A DNA stretch of 64,000 nt, taken from NCBI GenBank assembly GCA_025359785.1, contig JANYET010000068.1:62001-126000 (forward strand), given 5' to 3'. Both the position numbers and the translations under genes were made by a program. Below are positions 46,361-56,251 of this stretch, in pieces. Source of the DNA: Alphaproteobacteria bacterium. Its GTDB lineage: Bacteria; Pseudomonadota; Alphaproteobacteria; Caulobacterales; Caulobacteraceae. A model generated the notes under the pieces. It made no database searches. It had not been told where the DNA came from and worked only from the letters and a program-made list of their open reading frames with translations. Numbering within the stretch: the first letter of the stretch is position 1; every line of letters starts with the position of its first letter.

Positions 46361-46483
46361 TTAGCGCGCGGATTGGCGACATGCAATAGGCGGCCGGGCG
46401 CGCGCTGGAACCTGCCTGGATGGCGTGGCGCCCGCCAACCTCGGCCTTGGCCTAGAGACCCCTAAGCCGCTACAAGCCGGCCC

Positions 46484-47560
46484 ATGTCGCACAATACGTT
46501 CGGCCATCTGTTCCGCGTGACCACCTGGGGCGAGAGCCACGGGCCGGCGCTCGGCTGCGTGGTCGATGGCTGCCCGCCCGGGATCAAACTCACCGAAGCC
46601 GACGTTCAGACCTGGCTGGAAAAACGCCGGCCGGGCCAGGGCAAGTTCGTGACCCAGCGCCAGGAGCCGGACGCCGTGCGCATCCTCTCCGGCGTATTCT
46701 CCGATGAACGCCATCCCGATCAGGTCACCACCGGCACGCCGATCTCGATGATGATCGAGAACCTCGACCAGCGCAGCCGCGACTATTCCGAGATCGCCAC
46801 TGCCTTCCGCCCGGGCCATGCCGACTACAGCTACTGGGCCAAGTACGGCGTCCGCGACTATCGCGGCGGCGGCCGGCAGTCGGCCCGCGAGACCGCCGCG
46901 CGCGTCGCCGCCGGCGCAGTGGCCCGCCTGATCATCCCCGGCGTGACCATCCGCGGCGCCGTCGTGCAGATCGGTCCGCACGCTGTCGCGCCCGACCGCA
47001 TCGACTTCAGCCAGACCGAGACCAACCCCTTCTGGTGCCCCGACCCGGACATGATTCCGGTCTGGGAAGAGCACCTGGAGGCCATCCGCAAGTCCGGCTC
47101 CTCGACCGGCGCCATCGTCGCCGTGGAAGCGACCGGCGTCCCGGCCGGCTGGGGCGCGCCGATCTACGGCAAGCTCGATGCCGAACTGGCCGGAGCCCTG
47201 ATGTCGATCAACGCCGCCAAGGGCGTCGAGATCGGCGCGGGCTTCGCCGCCGCGGCGCTCACCGGCGAGGAAAACGCCGATGAGATGCGCGCCGGCCCAA
47301 GCTTCCTCTCCAATTCGGCCGGCGGCATCCTGGGCGGCATCGCCACCGGCCAGCCGGTGACCGCCCGCGTCGCCTTCAAGCCCACCTCCTCGATCCTCAC
47401 CCCACGCCGCACGATCAACGAGGCCGGCGAGGAGATCGAGCTGCGCACCAAGGGCCGCCACGATCCCTGTGTGGGCCTCCGCGCCGTGCCGGTGGTCGAG
47501 GCCATGGTCGCCTGCGTGCTGGCCGACGCCTACCTGCGCCACCGCGGTCAGGTCGGCTGA
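46484..47560 (+). CDS. aroC: Chorismate synthase
   Basis: This 358 aa enzyme uses reduced FMN to turn EPSP into chorismate, the last shikimate-pathway step. Signatures are [27 protein letters not shown] at the N-terminus, [51 protein letters not shown], and [24 protein letters not shown]. The C-terminal [23 protein letters not shown] end ([12 protein letters not shown]) is intact. Length is normal. It is divergent from the arsR-like operon. Its product feeds chorismate mutase at 56252. Confidence 0.97.
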   Translation: MSHNTFGHLFRVTTWGESHGPALGCVVDGCPPGIKLTEADVQTWLEKRRPGQGKFVTQRQEPDAVRILSGVFSDERHPDQVTTGTPISMMIENLDQRSRDYSEIATAFRPGHADYSYWAKYGVRDYRGGGRQSARETAARVAAGAVARLIIPGVTIRGAVVQIGPHAVAPDRIDFSQTETNPFWCPDPDMIPVWEEHLEAIRKSGSSTGAIVAVEATGVPAGWGAPIYGKLDAELAGALMSINAAKGVEIGAGFAAAALTGEENADEMRAGPSFLSNSAGGILGGIATGQPVTARVAFKPTSSILTPRRTINEAGEEIELRTKGRHDPCVGLRAVPVVEAMVACVLADAYLRHRGQVG

Positions 47561-47568
47561 ACCGCACT

Positions 47569-47595
47569 GCGATCGACTACGGCCTAGTCGATTGC
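47569..47595 (+). terminator. Hairpin after aroC
   Basis: An 11-bp stem with one G-T pair (GCGATCGACTA ... TAGTCGATTGC) and a 5-nt loop starts 9 nt after the aroC stop. No T-run follows, so termination is uncertain. Confidence 0.45.
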
Positions 47596-47766
47596 AAATG
47601 ACCCGCGCCACGACGCATATCAGCGGTGTCACACGCCTGGATTGTTGATTTGTGGCAGAGACTTAGCAGAGCGGCGATCAGCGGCATTTGTCATTGACCG
47701 CCGACGATTTCGCAACGTAAGCACCTCCACCTTCCAACGCGGGCTCGAGCCGGATCTGGACTGCCC

Positions 47767-48279
47767 TTGCGCTACGACCTCCTGAAAATTCTTCTCGTCG
47801 ATGACAACCGCCACATGCGGGTGTTGCTGTCGGAGATTCTCAAGGCGATCGGCGTCCGCCATATCCACGAGGCCAGCGACGGCGCCCAGGCGCTGAGCCT
47901 GATGCGGGGCCAGCAGATCGACATCATCATGACCGACCTGGCTATGCAGCCGCTGGACGGCATCGATTTCGTGCGCCTGCTGCGCCGGTCGGCCGACAGC
48001 CCCAGCCCGATGTGCCCAGTGATCATGATCACCGGCCATTCGACGCTCAGCCGGGTGCAGGAGGCGCGCAACGCCGGCGTCAATGAGTTCCTGGCCAAGC
48101 CGCTGACGGCGCGCGCCGTTGTCGAGCGGATCAGCCAGATCGTCGACCATCCCCGGCCCTATGTGAAGACCGACGACTACTTCGGCCCCGACCGTCGCCG
48201 CCGGGCCGATCCCAGCTACCCTGGCCCCGATCGCCGCGAGACGAATTCCCGCCGCCGGCCAGGCGGCCGCCGCGCCTAG
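47767..48279 (+). CDS. Single-domain response regulator with basic tail
   Basis: This 170 aa CheY-like receiver has LKILLVDDNRHMRVLL, phospho-acceptor Asp57 in IIMTDLAMQPLDG, VIMITGH and FLAKPLTARAV. The tail (YFGPDRRRRADPSYPGPDRRETNSRRRPGGRR) has two GPDRR motifs that recur in Caulobacterales single-domain regulators; role unknown. No HTH or GGDEF domain is present. The start is TTG 47767, consistent with the family start RYDLLKILLVDDN. A long leader lies before it. A cognate kinase is not adjacent. Confidence 0.9.
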   Translation: MRYDLLKILLVDDNRHMRVLLSEILKAIGVRHIHEASDGAQALSLMRGQQIDIIMTDLAMQPLDGIDFVRLLRRSADSPSPMCPVIMITGHSTLSRVQEARNAGVNEFLAKPLTARAVVERISQIVDHPRPYVKTDDYFGPDRRRRADPSYPGPDRRETNSRRRPGGRRA

Positions 48280-48341
48280 TCGCCTTATTTGGCAACCTTT
48301 CCCGGCGCATGGTTGCGATCACGTCGGGGAGATTTCGTCAG

Positions 48342-48560
48342 ATGACCGTCAAATCCATCGCCATCGGCTCAGCGGTTCTGGCCGCCTCCTGCGTCCTGCT
48401 CTCAGGCTGTCTCGCCGCCGCCGTGGTCGGCACGACCGTGGGCGTCGCCGGAACCGCCGTCGGCCTCACCGCCAAGGCCGCGGGCGCCACCGTGCGCGGT
48501 GCGGGCCACGTGGTCGGCGCGGTTCTGCCCGGCGGCAAGAAGGACGATAAGGGCGGCTAG
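48342..48560 (+). CDS. Small lipoprotein, 72 aa
   Basis: This short lipoprotein has a signal MTVKSIAIGSAVLAASCVLLSGC with a good lipobox (LSGC). The mature part is Gly/Ala/Val-rich (AAAVVGTTVGVAGTAVGLTAKAAGATVRGAGHVVGAVLPGGKKDD) and could form a membrane-associated helix. Similar small proteins are common in Caulobacterales, with no assigned role. The ATG at 48342 (GGGGAG 10 nt upstream) is preferred over 48309. The stop shares CTAG with queD. Confidence 0.8.
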   Translation: MTVKSIAIGSAVLAASCVLLSGCLAAAVVGTTVGVAGTAVGLTAKAAGATVRGAGHVVGAVLPGGKKDDKGG

Positions 48561-48928
48561 CCCAGATTCAGGGCGCAGCTTTCGCCGACGGTCGGGCGCG
48601 ACACCACGATCCGGCAGAGCCCTGGAAACTCGCCGCACAGCCGCGTGGCGAACCACAGGCAGATATGCTCCAGCGTCGGACTCTCGAGGCCGGGCGTCTC
48701 GTTCAGCGTCCCGTGGTCTAGTTCGCCCGCCGCCGTCCGCAGCGCCCGGTCGAGGTCGCCCAGGTCGGCCACCCAGCCGATCGCGCCCTGTTCCTTGCCC
48801 CGCACCGTCGCCTCGACGCGGAACGAGTGACCGTGCAGGCGCGTGTAGGGACCTGGCGGGCCCTCCGGCAGGTGGTGCGCCGCGTCGAAGGTCGCGGCCT
48901 TGGTAATCTCGAAAATCTTGGACGTCAT
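48557..48928 (-). CDS. queD: 6-carboxytetrahydropterin synthase QueD-like
   Basis: This 123 aa enzyme of the PTPS fold makes 6-carboxy-5,6,7,8-tetrahydropterin from dihydroneopterin triphosphate in preQ0 synthesis. Zinc ligands are visible in FDAAHHLPEG and RLHGHSFRVE. The usual catalytic Cys just before LHGHSF is replaced (GPYTRLHGH instead of GxKCxRLHGH). The C-terminal Glu is probably in VGESCALN. Gene order queC-queE-queD supports the assignment despite the missing Cys. It is 68 nt downstream of queE on the same strand. Confidence 0.9.
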   Translation of the reverse strand: MTSKIFEITKAATFDAAHHLPEGPPGPYTRLHGHSFRVEATVRGKEQGAIGWVADLGDLDRALRTAAGELDHGTLNETPGLESPTLEHICLWFATRLCGEFPGLCRIVVSRPTVGESCALNLG

Positions 48929-48996
48929 GGATCTTGAACGGGCGTCTTGGACAGGAATTGCAGGGCGGCGCGAGCCTCAGGCGATGGCCCGGTAGG

Positions 48997-49629
48997 TCAG
49001 GCGATGCCAAGGTACTTGTGCGTCTGGACGCTTAAACGCCACCGGGGATGCGCAAGGCAATAGGCGATGGCCGCTTTGGTGTTCTCCGCGGCCTGTGGCC
49101 CGTCCATCGGCTGCAGGGCGAACCGCTCGAAGTCCAGGCCCTCGAACCGCGCGGGGTCGACGCCGGCCTGCGGGTAGACCAGCTTGAGTTCCTGTCCCGT
49201 CGTCTGAACCACCTTGGCCTGCGCCTTGGGGCTCACGCAGATCCAGTCGACGCCAGCCGGCGCGGCGATCGTGCCGTTGGTCTCCAGGGCCAGGGCGAAG
49301 CCCCGGGCGTGCAGGGCGTCGATCAGCACCGCGTCCAGTTGCAGCAGCGGCTCGCCGCCGGTCAGCACCACCAGCCGGTTCTCCGACCCACCTTCCCAGG
49401 CGGCCTCGACCGCGCGGGCCAGCGCATCGGCGTCCGCGAACCGCCCGCCACCAGGTCCGTCGATGCCGACGAAATCCGTGTCGCAGAAGCTGCAGACCGC
49501 ATCGGCCCGATCCTGCTCGCGCCCCGACCAAAGGTTGCAACCGGCAAAGCGGCAGAACACCGCGGGCCGCCCCGCCTGCCCGCCTTCGCCCTGCAGCGTC
49601 AGGAAAATCTCCTTCACCGCGTAGCTCAT
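48997..49629 (-). CDS. queE: 7-carboxy-7-deazaguanine synthase
   Basis: This 210 aa radical SAM enzyme forms CDG from 6-carboxytetrahydropterin. The signature is the QueE-type C-X14-C-X2-C: Cys31, Cys46 and Cys49 (GCNLWSGRE..., [10 protein letters not shown]). [14 protein letters not shown] and [11 protein letters not shown] are SAM-binding parts. [26 protein letters not shown] is the QueE N-terminus. The ATG overlaps the queC stop by 4 nt (49626-49629). Confidence 0.96.
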   Translation of the reverse strand: MSYAVKEIFLTLQGEGGQAGRPAVFCRFAGCNLWSGREQDRADAVCSFCDTDFVGIDGPGGGRFADADALARAVEAAWEGGSENRLVVLTGGEPLLQLDAVLIDALHARGFALALETNGTIAAPAGVDWICVSPKAQAKVVQTTGQELKLVYPQAGVDPARFEGLDFERFALQPMDGPQAAENTKAAIAYCLAHPRWRLSVQTHKYLGIA

Positions 49630-50390
49630 GGCGTCAGCGCCGGCGCGCCCTCCGAAGCCTCGGCGAAGGCCGGGCGGCCCTCGGCGTCCCAGGCTTCCCA
49701 GCCTTTCTGCCGCAGGTCACAGGCCGGGCAGGTTCCGCAGCCGTAGCCCCAGGCGTGCAGCGTGGTGCGGTCGCCGCGATAACAGGTGTGGCTTTCCTCA
49801 ACGGTCACCGCCACCAGCGCCTCGCCGCCCAGCGTCTTGGCGAGGGCCCAGGTTTCAGACTTCGTGAGCCTCATCAGCGGTGTCTCGATGACGAAATCCC
49901 GCGCCATCCCCAGGTTCAGCGCGCTCTGCAGGGCGTCCAGCGTGTCGCGCCGACAGTCCGGATAGCCGGAGAAATCCGTCTCACACATGCCGCCCACCAG
50001 CGCCGTCAGGCCGCGCCGGTCGGCCAGCGCCGCCGCATAGACGAAGAACGCCAGGTTCCGCCCGGGCACGAAAGTCGACGGCAGGCCGCGCGATGTCATC
50101 TCGATCGCCCGGTCCGCGGTGAGCGCGGAGTCGGCCACAGCCCCGAAGCTGGAGATGTCCAGCACGTGATCCTCGGCGAGGCGCGCCGCCCAGCCTGGAA
50201 ATTCGACGGTGATCCGTTCGCGCACGGCCTGACGCGCCTGCATCTCCACCGCGTGCCGCTGGCCGTAATCGAAGCCCACGGTCTCGACGTGGGCGTAGCG
50301 CTCAAGCGCCCAGGCCAGGCAGACCGTGGAGTCCTGCCCGCCGGAGAACAGCACCAGGGCGCCGCTCGGATGGATCGTGGGGTCGCTCAT
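49626..50390 (-). CDS. queC: 7-cyano-7-deazaguanine synthase
   Basis: This ATP-dependent enzyme turns CDG to preQ0. About 254 aa. The PP-loop is [18 protein letters not shown] (~13-30). Zn-binding cysteines are in [12 protein letters not shown] and [37 protein letters not shown] and [16 protein letters not shown] are family motifs. Start choice is ATG 50390 (MSDPT) or ATG 50399 (MGAMS); neither has a good site. It heads the queC-queE-queD set and is divergent from the receiver protein at 50490. Confidence 0.95.
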   Translation of the reverse strand: MSDPTIHPSGALVLFSGGQDSTVCLAWALERYAHVETVGFDYGQRHAVEMQARQAVRERITVEFPGWAARLAEDHVLDISSFGAVADSALTADRAIEMTSRGLPSTFVPGRNLAFFVYAAALADRRGLTALVGGMCETDFSGYPDCRRDTLDALQSALNLGMARDFVIETPLMRLTKSETWALAKTLGGEALVAVTVEESHTCYRGDRTTLHAWGYGCGTCPACDLRQKGWEAWDAEGRPAFAEASEGAPALTP

Positions 50391-50489
50391 CGCCCCCATA
50401 TGCGCGATCGCCGCCGCATCGGAAAGTGCGGCCGCCTGTGTAACCGTTTGAAGATTCTGACGGAGAGGCGCGGAATAGGATGTCCAGCG

Positions 50490-51695
50490 GTGTCAGACTT
50501 AACCTCTCCGCAAGCGCTTGGCGCCATTGTGAAAGTCGTTGAGTTCCACAACCTCCGGCTGTTCATGTCCCTGTCCGAGTTCTTCTTCGACCGCGTGACC
50601 GCAGACATCTGCCAGCAGATGGACGGCGTTCTGGCGCTCACCGAACAGCTGCAGCGGCAACGCCTGTCCCCCGATGCCGAGGCCTGCGTCAGCGGCGTCG
50701 AAGAAGCCGCCAGCGGCGTGCGGCGGCTGCTGGAATGCGCCATCGACCTGCGCAAGGTGACGCGCGGCGGCGTGGTTCAGGATCCGGCCCCTCTACGCCT
50801 GCGCGAGCTGGTCGACGAGGTCGAGAGCCGCTGGCAGCCCACAGCCGCTATCAGCGGCGTCACCATTCTCGTCTCCTACGATGGCGATCCGGACGCCTGT
50901 GCGCTGGCCGACCGTGCGCGCCTGCTTCAGATTTTCGACGGCTTCGTCGGGGAGGCGGTGGCCAGCATGCGCCGTGGCGCGGTCGAGGCCAGCCTGCGCG
51001 CGGTGATCGGGCCGGAGGGCGTTCGCCTGCAAGGCCGCGTCCGTGGCGCCCGCGATCCCGCCTGGGAAGCCCAGGACCTCGAGGCCCGCGTGCGCGACGT
51101 GGAATCCCGCTTCGGCCTGGAAGTCGCCATCGGGGTCATGCTCGCGCGCCAGGTGGTCGAGGGCCTTGGCGGCTCGCTCCGCAACGAAGGCGGCGGCGGC
51201 GCATCGGAGACGATGATTTTCGACCTTCTTCTGCCGGTGGCCTCCGAGACGCCCGTGCAGGAGCCGCAACCCGCCGAACGCTCGGCCCACATCCTGGTGG
51301 TCGACGATAACGCCACCAACCGCATGGTCGCCCAGGCGCTCTGCGAAATGTTCGACTGCACCAGCGAGAGCGCCAACGACGGCGCCGAAGCCGTCGAGGC
51401 CGCTCGCGCCGGCCGCTACGATCTGATCCTGATGGATATCAAGATGCCGGTGATGGACGGGGTCGCCGCCACCCGCGCCATCCGGGCGCTCGGCGGGCCG
51501 GCCGGACTGGTGCCGATCATCGCGCTCACCGCCAACGCCGAGCCGGAAGACGCCGAGGGCTACCTCGCCGCGGGAATGAACGGCGTCGTCGAAAAGCCCA
51601 TGAAGCCGGAACACCTGCTGGCGGCGCTTCAGGCCGCGCTCGGCGAAAACGACGTGATCGAGGACGACAACACTGCCGCGGCCGCCGCGGCCTGA
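50490..51695 (+). CDS. Hybrid protein with degenerate kinase-like half and receiver domain
   Basis: The first ~260 residues look like a dimerisation helix pair ([30 protein letters not shown]...) plus a GHKL-like fold ([50 protein letters not shown]). There is no phospho-acceptor HE motif and no canonical G-boxes, so kinase activity seems lost. The C-terminal receiver is intact: [15 protein letters not shown], Asp316 in [22 protein letters not shown] and VVEKPMKPE. The chain resembles a Hpt/ChpT-like or pseudokinase module fused to a REC. Start is GTG 50490; a much longer open frame upstream is antisense to queC. Length 401 aa. Confidence 0.78.
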   Translation: MSDLTSPQALGAIVKVVEFHNLRLFMSLSEFFFDRVTADICQQMDGVLALTEQLQRQRLSPDAEACVSGVEEAASGVRRLLECAIDLRKVTRGGVVQDPAPLRLRELVDEVESRWQPTAAISGVTILVSYDGDPDACALADRARLLQIFDGFVGEAVASMRRGAVEASLRAVIGPEGVRLQGRVRGARDPAWEAQDLEARVRDVESRFGLEVAIGVMLARQVVEGLGGSLRNEGGGGASETMIFDLLLPVASETPVQEPQPAERSAHILVVDDNATNRMVAQALCEMFDCTSESANDGAEAVEAARAGRYDLILMDIKMPVMDGVAATRAIRALGGPAGLVPIIALTANAEPEDAEGYLAAGMNGVVEKPMKPEHLLAALQAALGENDVIEDDNTAAAAAA

Positions 51696-51884
51696 ACTGG
51701 GGCGTTAGGGCGCCCGGCGCCAAGCCGAGCTCTAAGCGGGTGAGCGCAGCCTCGGGATGGGCGTGCGCCAGAGGCTGGAGCACGCAGAGCCCGCGAGCGG
51801 CGCGCCGGCCCCTCCGATCCGTCGGCGACAGAAGGGAAGGGCCGGCGGCCTGAGCCAGCCCGAGACCTAGAACCAGTCTGGAAC

Positions 51885-54422
51885 CTAGAAGTTGAAGGTC
51901 ACCCGACCGTAGTAGTAGCCACCGTTGATGCCATAGGGCGAGAACTGCGCCGGCTCGCCATAGACGTTGTTGCCGCTCAGCGGGCGAACCCCGCCGCTGC
52001 CGTTGGAGACGTTGGGCACGCCGGGCGGATGCTTGTCGAACAGGTTGTTGGCGCCGATGTTGATCTTCACGTTGTCCAGGACCTGGTAGCTGACGTCGAG
52101 ATCGGTGATCGCCGCCGCATCGACGGTGAATTTCCGCGCCTCGGCGCCGGTGCCGGCCCCGCTGAAGTCGATGATCGTGCTGACCGAGCCGTAGTAGGTC
52201 TCGCGCAGGCTCACGCCGAGCTTGCCGCGGGTCCAGTTGGCGCCGAGCACGACCTTCTGCTTGGGCGAACCGGTGGTCAGCGTGCTGTAGGCCGTCGGGC
52301 TGAGGATGCTCGTCTGGCTGAAGGCCGCGCTGACCACCTGGGCGGGCAGAGGCTGCAGCTTGGTGATCTTGGTCTCGTTGAAGTTGGCCGCCGCCGACCA
52401 GTCGACATGACCCATGTCGCCGAAGTCCGACGCGTAGCTGGCGGTCAGCTCGGCGCCGCGGGTGCGGGTGTTGGCGCCGTTGGTGAACACCGCGATGCCC
52501 ACGTAGCTGACGCTCGGATCGAGGATGTTGCCGTGCGCCCGGATCGAGTTGAGCACGCCCTGGCTGACCACCGAGGTTCCCACCAGGCCCAGCAGGGTTC
52601 CGGTGTTGACGATGCGGTCGCGGATCTCGATCTGGTAGGCGTCGACCGTGATCTGCAGACGCTCGGCCGGGTGGGCCACGAAGCCGAGGCTGTAGTTATT
52701 CGACTTCTCCGGCGTCAGGTTGCGGAAGCCGGCCAGGTGCGCGGCGGCCGAGTTCGGCGGCAGGTTCACCACCGCGAAGGTCGGGGCCACGTTGGTCGCG
52801 GAATAGAACTCCTCCGCCAGGGTGGGCGCCCGGAAGCCGGTGCTGATCGTGCCGCGCACCGCGATCATCGGATTGAAGTCGTAGCGGCCGGTCAGCTTGC
52901 CGACGGTCGTCTCACCGAAGTCGCTGTAGTGCTCGTAGCGGCCGGCGAGATCGATCTTCAGATTGGCGATCGGCTCCAGGGCGAAGTCGACATAGCCGGC
53001 ATAGTTGTTCCGCGAATGGCTGGCCGCGTCGGTGGGCTGGAAGCCCGGATAGGACTGGCCGCCCTCCTTGTAGATCGACGCCGGATCGCCGGTGCTGATC
53101 GCGTAGGTCTCCCGCCGGGTCTCCGCGCCGAAGGCGACGTTGAGCGGCGAGGCCATGCCCACGTCGAAGGTCCGCGAGACGTCGAGGTTGGTCGTCCATT
53201 CGGTGCTGACGAAGGCGCCGTCGAAGAAATTGACCGGCGTCGTGTGGGTGTCGATGAACAGGGACGCGTTGGCGGAGCTCAGGGTCGAAATCTCATTCTT
53301 GTCGCGGCCATAGGTCGTCGACAGGTCCCAGTTCCAGTCCCCCGCCTTGCCCTTGATGCCGCCGGTGACGGCGTAGTCGTCTTCCTGCAGCGCTTCACGC
53401 GGGTTGAAGCCGTTCGGGAAGGGGATCAGCTCGCCGGGCGTCGCGACGCTGCCCTGGACGCCCAGCACCGGCGAGGCGATGACCTTCGAGGGCAGGCGGT
53501 AGTTCTCGTGGGCCGAGGCCTTGCGGTGGCTGTAGCTGCCGAAGCTGTAGAGCTGCACGGTGCCGAGGTCGTAGCCGGCGTTGTAGAAGCCGTTGTAGAC
53601 GTTGGATTGGGTGTCCCCGTAGATGTGGTTGACCCGTGGGAAGTCCGGCGCATTGCGCACGCCGGCGGCGTCGACCGGGTTAAGGCCGGCCCGCAGGCTG
53701 CCGTCCACATTGAACAGCCGCCGATCGGCGCCGCCCTGCTGGCTGAACCCATGATAGCGGTTCTCGCCGGTCAGGTTGATGAAGCCCTTGTCGCCGAGCG
53801 GCAGGCCGATGTTGGCGGAGATCGCGCCGGTCTCACCGCCGTTCTTGAAATACTGGCCGCCGGTCCCGCTGATCGAACCGCCATGCGACGCGCTCTTCAG
53901 GATGACGTTCACGACGCCGGCGATGGCGTCCGAGCCATACTGCGCCGCCGCGCCGTCCTGCAGCACTTCCACATGATCGATGGCGCCGACCGGGATCAGT
54001 CCGAGATCGGCGGTCGCCGCGCCCTGGAAGACGCCCGGCGCCACATGCAGATTGCCCGTCGAATGGCGGCGCTTGCCGTCGATCAGCACCAGGGTGTTGT
54101 TGGGGTTCAGCCCGCGCAGCTGCGCCGACAGGGTCAGCGCGCCGGTGTCGGTGCCGAACGCCTCGGAGTTGAACGACGGCAGGTTCTGCTGCAGCGCCTG
54201 GATCAGGTCAGGCTGGCCCACGCGCTTCAGCGCATCGGCGCCCAGGACTTCGATCGGGGCGGCGCTGTCGGCGGCCTTCAGGCCGGTCTGCCGGGTGCCG
54301 GTGACGATCACTTCGCTGACCGCGGCCGAGACGTCGGCGACCGCCGCGGCGGCATTGGCCGCGCCTGCGGAAATGAGGATGGCGAACAGGCTCACGCCGC
54401 CGAGGAGATGGTGCTGTCTCAT
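51885..54422 (-). CDS. TonB-dependent receptor, 845 aa
   Basis: This outer-membrane receptor has a signal peptide (HHLLGGVSLFAILISAGAANA), TonB-box-like SEVIVTGTRQTGL and a plug with TLVLIDGKRRHSTGNLHVAPG and VEVLQDGAAAQYGSDAIAGVVNVIL. The barrel ends with YSPYGINGGYYYGRVTFNF and terminal Phe. It resembles the receptor at 21229 (same GKRRH and C-terminal style), so the two may be paralogues. It has no partner genes beside it except a long upstream gap. Ligand unknown. Confidence 0.95.
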   Translation of the reverse strand: MRQHHLLGGVSLFAILISAGAANAAAAVADVSAAVSEVIVTGTRQTGLKAADSAAPIEVLGADALKRVGQPDLIQALQQNLPSFNSEAFGTDTGALTLSAQLRGLNPNNTLVLIDGKRRHSTGNLHVAPGVFQGAATADLGLIPVGAIDHVEVLQDGAAAQYGSDAIAGVVNVILKSASHGGSISGTGGQYFKNGGETGAISANIGLPLGDKGFINLTGENRYHGFSQQGGADRRLFNVDGSLRAGLNPVDAAGVRNAPDFPRVNHIYGDTQSNVYNGFYNAGYDLGTVQLYSFGSYSHRKASAHENYRLPSKVIASPVLGVQGSVATPGELIPFPNGFNPREALQEDDYAVTGGIKGKAGDWNWDLSTTYGRDKNEISTLSSANASLFIDTHTTPVNFFDGAFVSTEWTTNLDVSRTFDVGMASPLNVAFGAETRRETYAISTGDPASIYKEGGQSYPGFQPTDAASHSRNNYAGYVDFALEPIANLKIDLAGRYEHYSDFGETTVGKLTGRYDFNPMIAVRGTISTGFRAPTLAEEFYSATNVAPTFAVVNLPPNSAAAHLAGFRNLTPEKSNNYSLGFVAHPAERLQITVDAYQIEIRDRIVNTGTLLGLVGTSVVSQGVLNSIRAHGNILDPSVSYVGIAVFTNGANTRTRGAELTASYASDFGDMGHVDWSAAANFNETKITKLQPLPAQVVSAAFSQTSILSPTAYSTLTTGSPKQKVVLGANWTRGKLGVSLRETYYGSVSTIIDFSGAGTGAEARKFTVDAAAITDLDVSYQVLDNVKINIGANNLFDKHPPGVPNVSNGSGGVRPLSGNNVYGEPAQFSPYGINGGYYYGRVTFNF

Positions 54423-55052
54423 GGGATCTGATGTCCGTTGTTATGAGGTTGATGATGGAACGGCGTTTGCGCGCCATCGCTCGCCGGCAAAGCAATTGCC
54501 GACGTTGAGTTGGTCTTCATGACTGTCAATCGAAGCAAGTACAGGCACTGATGCGCGAGCATCTAGAATGCCATCAGTTTCCTTCCCTTTTTATTGATTC
54601 GGGACGCTATCCCCATGCGATCTGGGCGCAAGCTTTCACAAGGCCTCACCGCGAATGCATGTGCGAATTGTTGCAAAACTGTCGCAATGTGTCGCGGAGC
54701 ATGATGAATTCTTAATGCCGTAGCGTCACTATAAATTTCTTACACAAACCGGAGGCGATCTCGGCGCCCGTTTGGTGGGCATCGGCGGGCATCGGCGGCC
54801 TGTCGCGGCGCAGGCGCGGCAGGCCGCCGGCCTCGTCAAGGCCTGTCGTTTCGGCCCGCTGATCGGCCTGGAATGGACTCGACCGCTCGCCGGATCGACA
54901 GCGGCGATCCGCGCGGACTAGACGCCACCCTGACCGCGTCAAGGCGTGTGCTGATCGGCCGTGATGACGTCCAGGCTGATGCGAGGCTCAGCCGAGCCTC
55001 AGGCGCGGCGCAGGATCGACCGACCGGCGACCTCGCCGCGCCCTGGCGGGCT
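54423..55052. promoter_or_regulatory. 630-bp intergenic region
   Basis: The left part (54423-54770) is AT-richer and should hold the TonB receptor promoter; the right part is GC-rich and has no protein-like frame I could support. A 7-bp inverted repeat (GAGGCTC, AGCC, GAGCCTC at 54983-55000) lies downstream of the PEP-CTERM gene and could be a weak terminator, but lacks a T-run. Confidence 0.35.
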
Positions 55053-56030
55053 CTACGCCGCCCGCGGCGCCATCCGCCGCCGACGCACGGCGGCGCCCGC
55101 GCCAAAGAAGCCGACGATCAGCATGGCCCAGGTCGCCGGCTCCGGAACCGCCGCGCCATCGGCGACCGTCCGGGCCAGGAAGCCTGCGCCCACTGACTGC
55201 TGAGTGCCATCCACATAGGTATGAGCGTCGTCGTACTGGACGTTGAAGGTATGCAGGGCGTCGGTGTAGCCGCCGCGGTTGGAGATCGCCTGCAAGGTCG
55301 CCTGGATCGCGAACGAATCGCCTTTGTGCAGCACGATCGCGCCGCCGCCGCAGGCTTGCGACAGGTTCAGGCTGGCGTTGAATTCGCCGGCGGACAGGCC
55401 CTTCGCGCTATAGCTCGTCGAGGCGAGCGCGCCGGAGTCGCAGTCCTCGAAGCCCAGGCTGCTGTTGACGATGTCGGCGCCGGTGTCGCCCGGTCCGACC
55501 GCGGCGGTGACGTCCGAGACCCGGATCAGCGACAGCAGCACAAAAAGGTGCCCGTCGCCGGCCAAGTCATCATACGCGAACTGACTGAGGGCGTGGCCCG
55601 AGGTCAGAAAGTGCAGCTGCCCGACCAGGGCAAAATCGATCGCCGCGTCGCCGGTATAGGTAAAGGCCCGGAACGCCGTGGCGCTGACCCCGGTGCGGGT
55701 CGCCGCGCCGGAGAACGAGGCGGCCTTCACGCTGGGCAGGGCTTCGGCGCCAAAGGTGACCTCCGACGCGCCCGAGGCTCCGCCAAGCAGAGCAGCGGAC
55801 TTGCTGAGGCCGACCCCATAACCGCCGGCGAACTGATTGGGTTGCAGGCGTGCGCCGACCGGACCGTCGGCTTCGACGCAACTGCGAACGTTCGTCGGGC
55901 AGTCCCGGTTGGTCATGATCACCGAGGAGCCGAAGACCGTCTCGGCGTGGGCCGCGCCCGCGGCGAGCCCCACCGTCATGACCATTGAGACAAACGCCGA
56001 TCCAAACACCACGCCACGACGCACCAACAT
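55053..56030 (-). CDS. PEPxxWA-CTERM sorting domain exoprotein, 325 aa
   Basis: This protein has a signal peptide (VVFGSAFVSMVMTVGLAAGAAHA) and a C-terminal signal VPEPATWAMLIVGFFGAGAAVRRRRM. The body is beta-rich, with paired cysteines (NRDCPTNVRSC, FEDCDSGAL, SQACGGGA). The same C-terminal signal occurs at 36821, so both may be handled by one exosortase outside the window. Function unknown, possibly extracellular matrix. The ATG at 56030 follows GGGGGA by 4-5 nt; the frame extends to 56063. Confidence 0.87.
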   Translation of the reverse strand: MLVRRGVVFGSAFVSMVMTVGLAAGAAHAETVFGSSVIMTNRDCPTNVRSCVEADGPVGARLQPNQFAGGYGVGLSKSAALLGGASGASEVTFGAEALPSVKAASFSGAATRTGVSATAFRAFTYTGDAAIDFALVGQLHFLTSGHALSQFAYDDLAGDGHLFVLLSLIRVSDVTAAVGPGDTGADIVNSSLGFEDCDSGALASTSYSAKGLSAGEFNASLNLSQACGGGAIVLHKGDSFAIQATLQAISNRGGYTDALHTFNVQYDDAHTYVDGTQQSVGAGFLARTVADGAAVPEPATWAMLIVGFFGAGAAVRRRRMAPRAA

Positions 56031-56251
56031 CAAATCCCCCGACAATTGCTCAACTGCGTTCAACGAACGCGTCTAGCTAGGGGGCTCAGCGCACGCCGCA
56101 AAGCGGATTCAAGTGACGGGCGAGTGGCGGGGCCTGTCAGCGCTGCTGGTTTCACCGGCAACGATCGTGCGGCGCGCGGCCCTATTGCGCCCCTGGCCGC
56201 AATGACCTAGGTCGCCAACACTGGATTTGGGGGAGAATTTGGCGCGACGCC

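Noticed and set aside
50400..50489. preQ1 riboswitch in front of queC
   Set aside because: The gap is only about 90 nt and divergent, and I found no preQ1 aptamer pattern.
51804..51846. Long-range inverted repeat GCCGGCCC / GGGCCGGC after the receiver protein
   Set aside because: 27-nt loop and no T-run; not convincing as a terminator.
52029..54431. 800-codon plus-strand open frame over the TonB receptor
   Set aside because: Shadow with repetitive Val/Gly/Asp/Arg composition; receptor motifs are clear on the minus strand.
54768..54920. Plus-strand frame of about 49 codons after a GGAGG-like site
   Set aside because: No start at proper spacing and composition is not protein-like.
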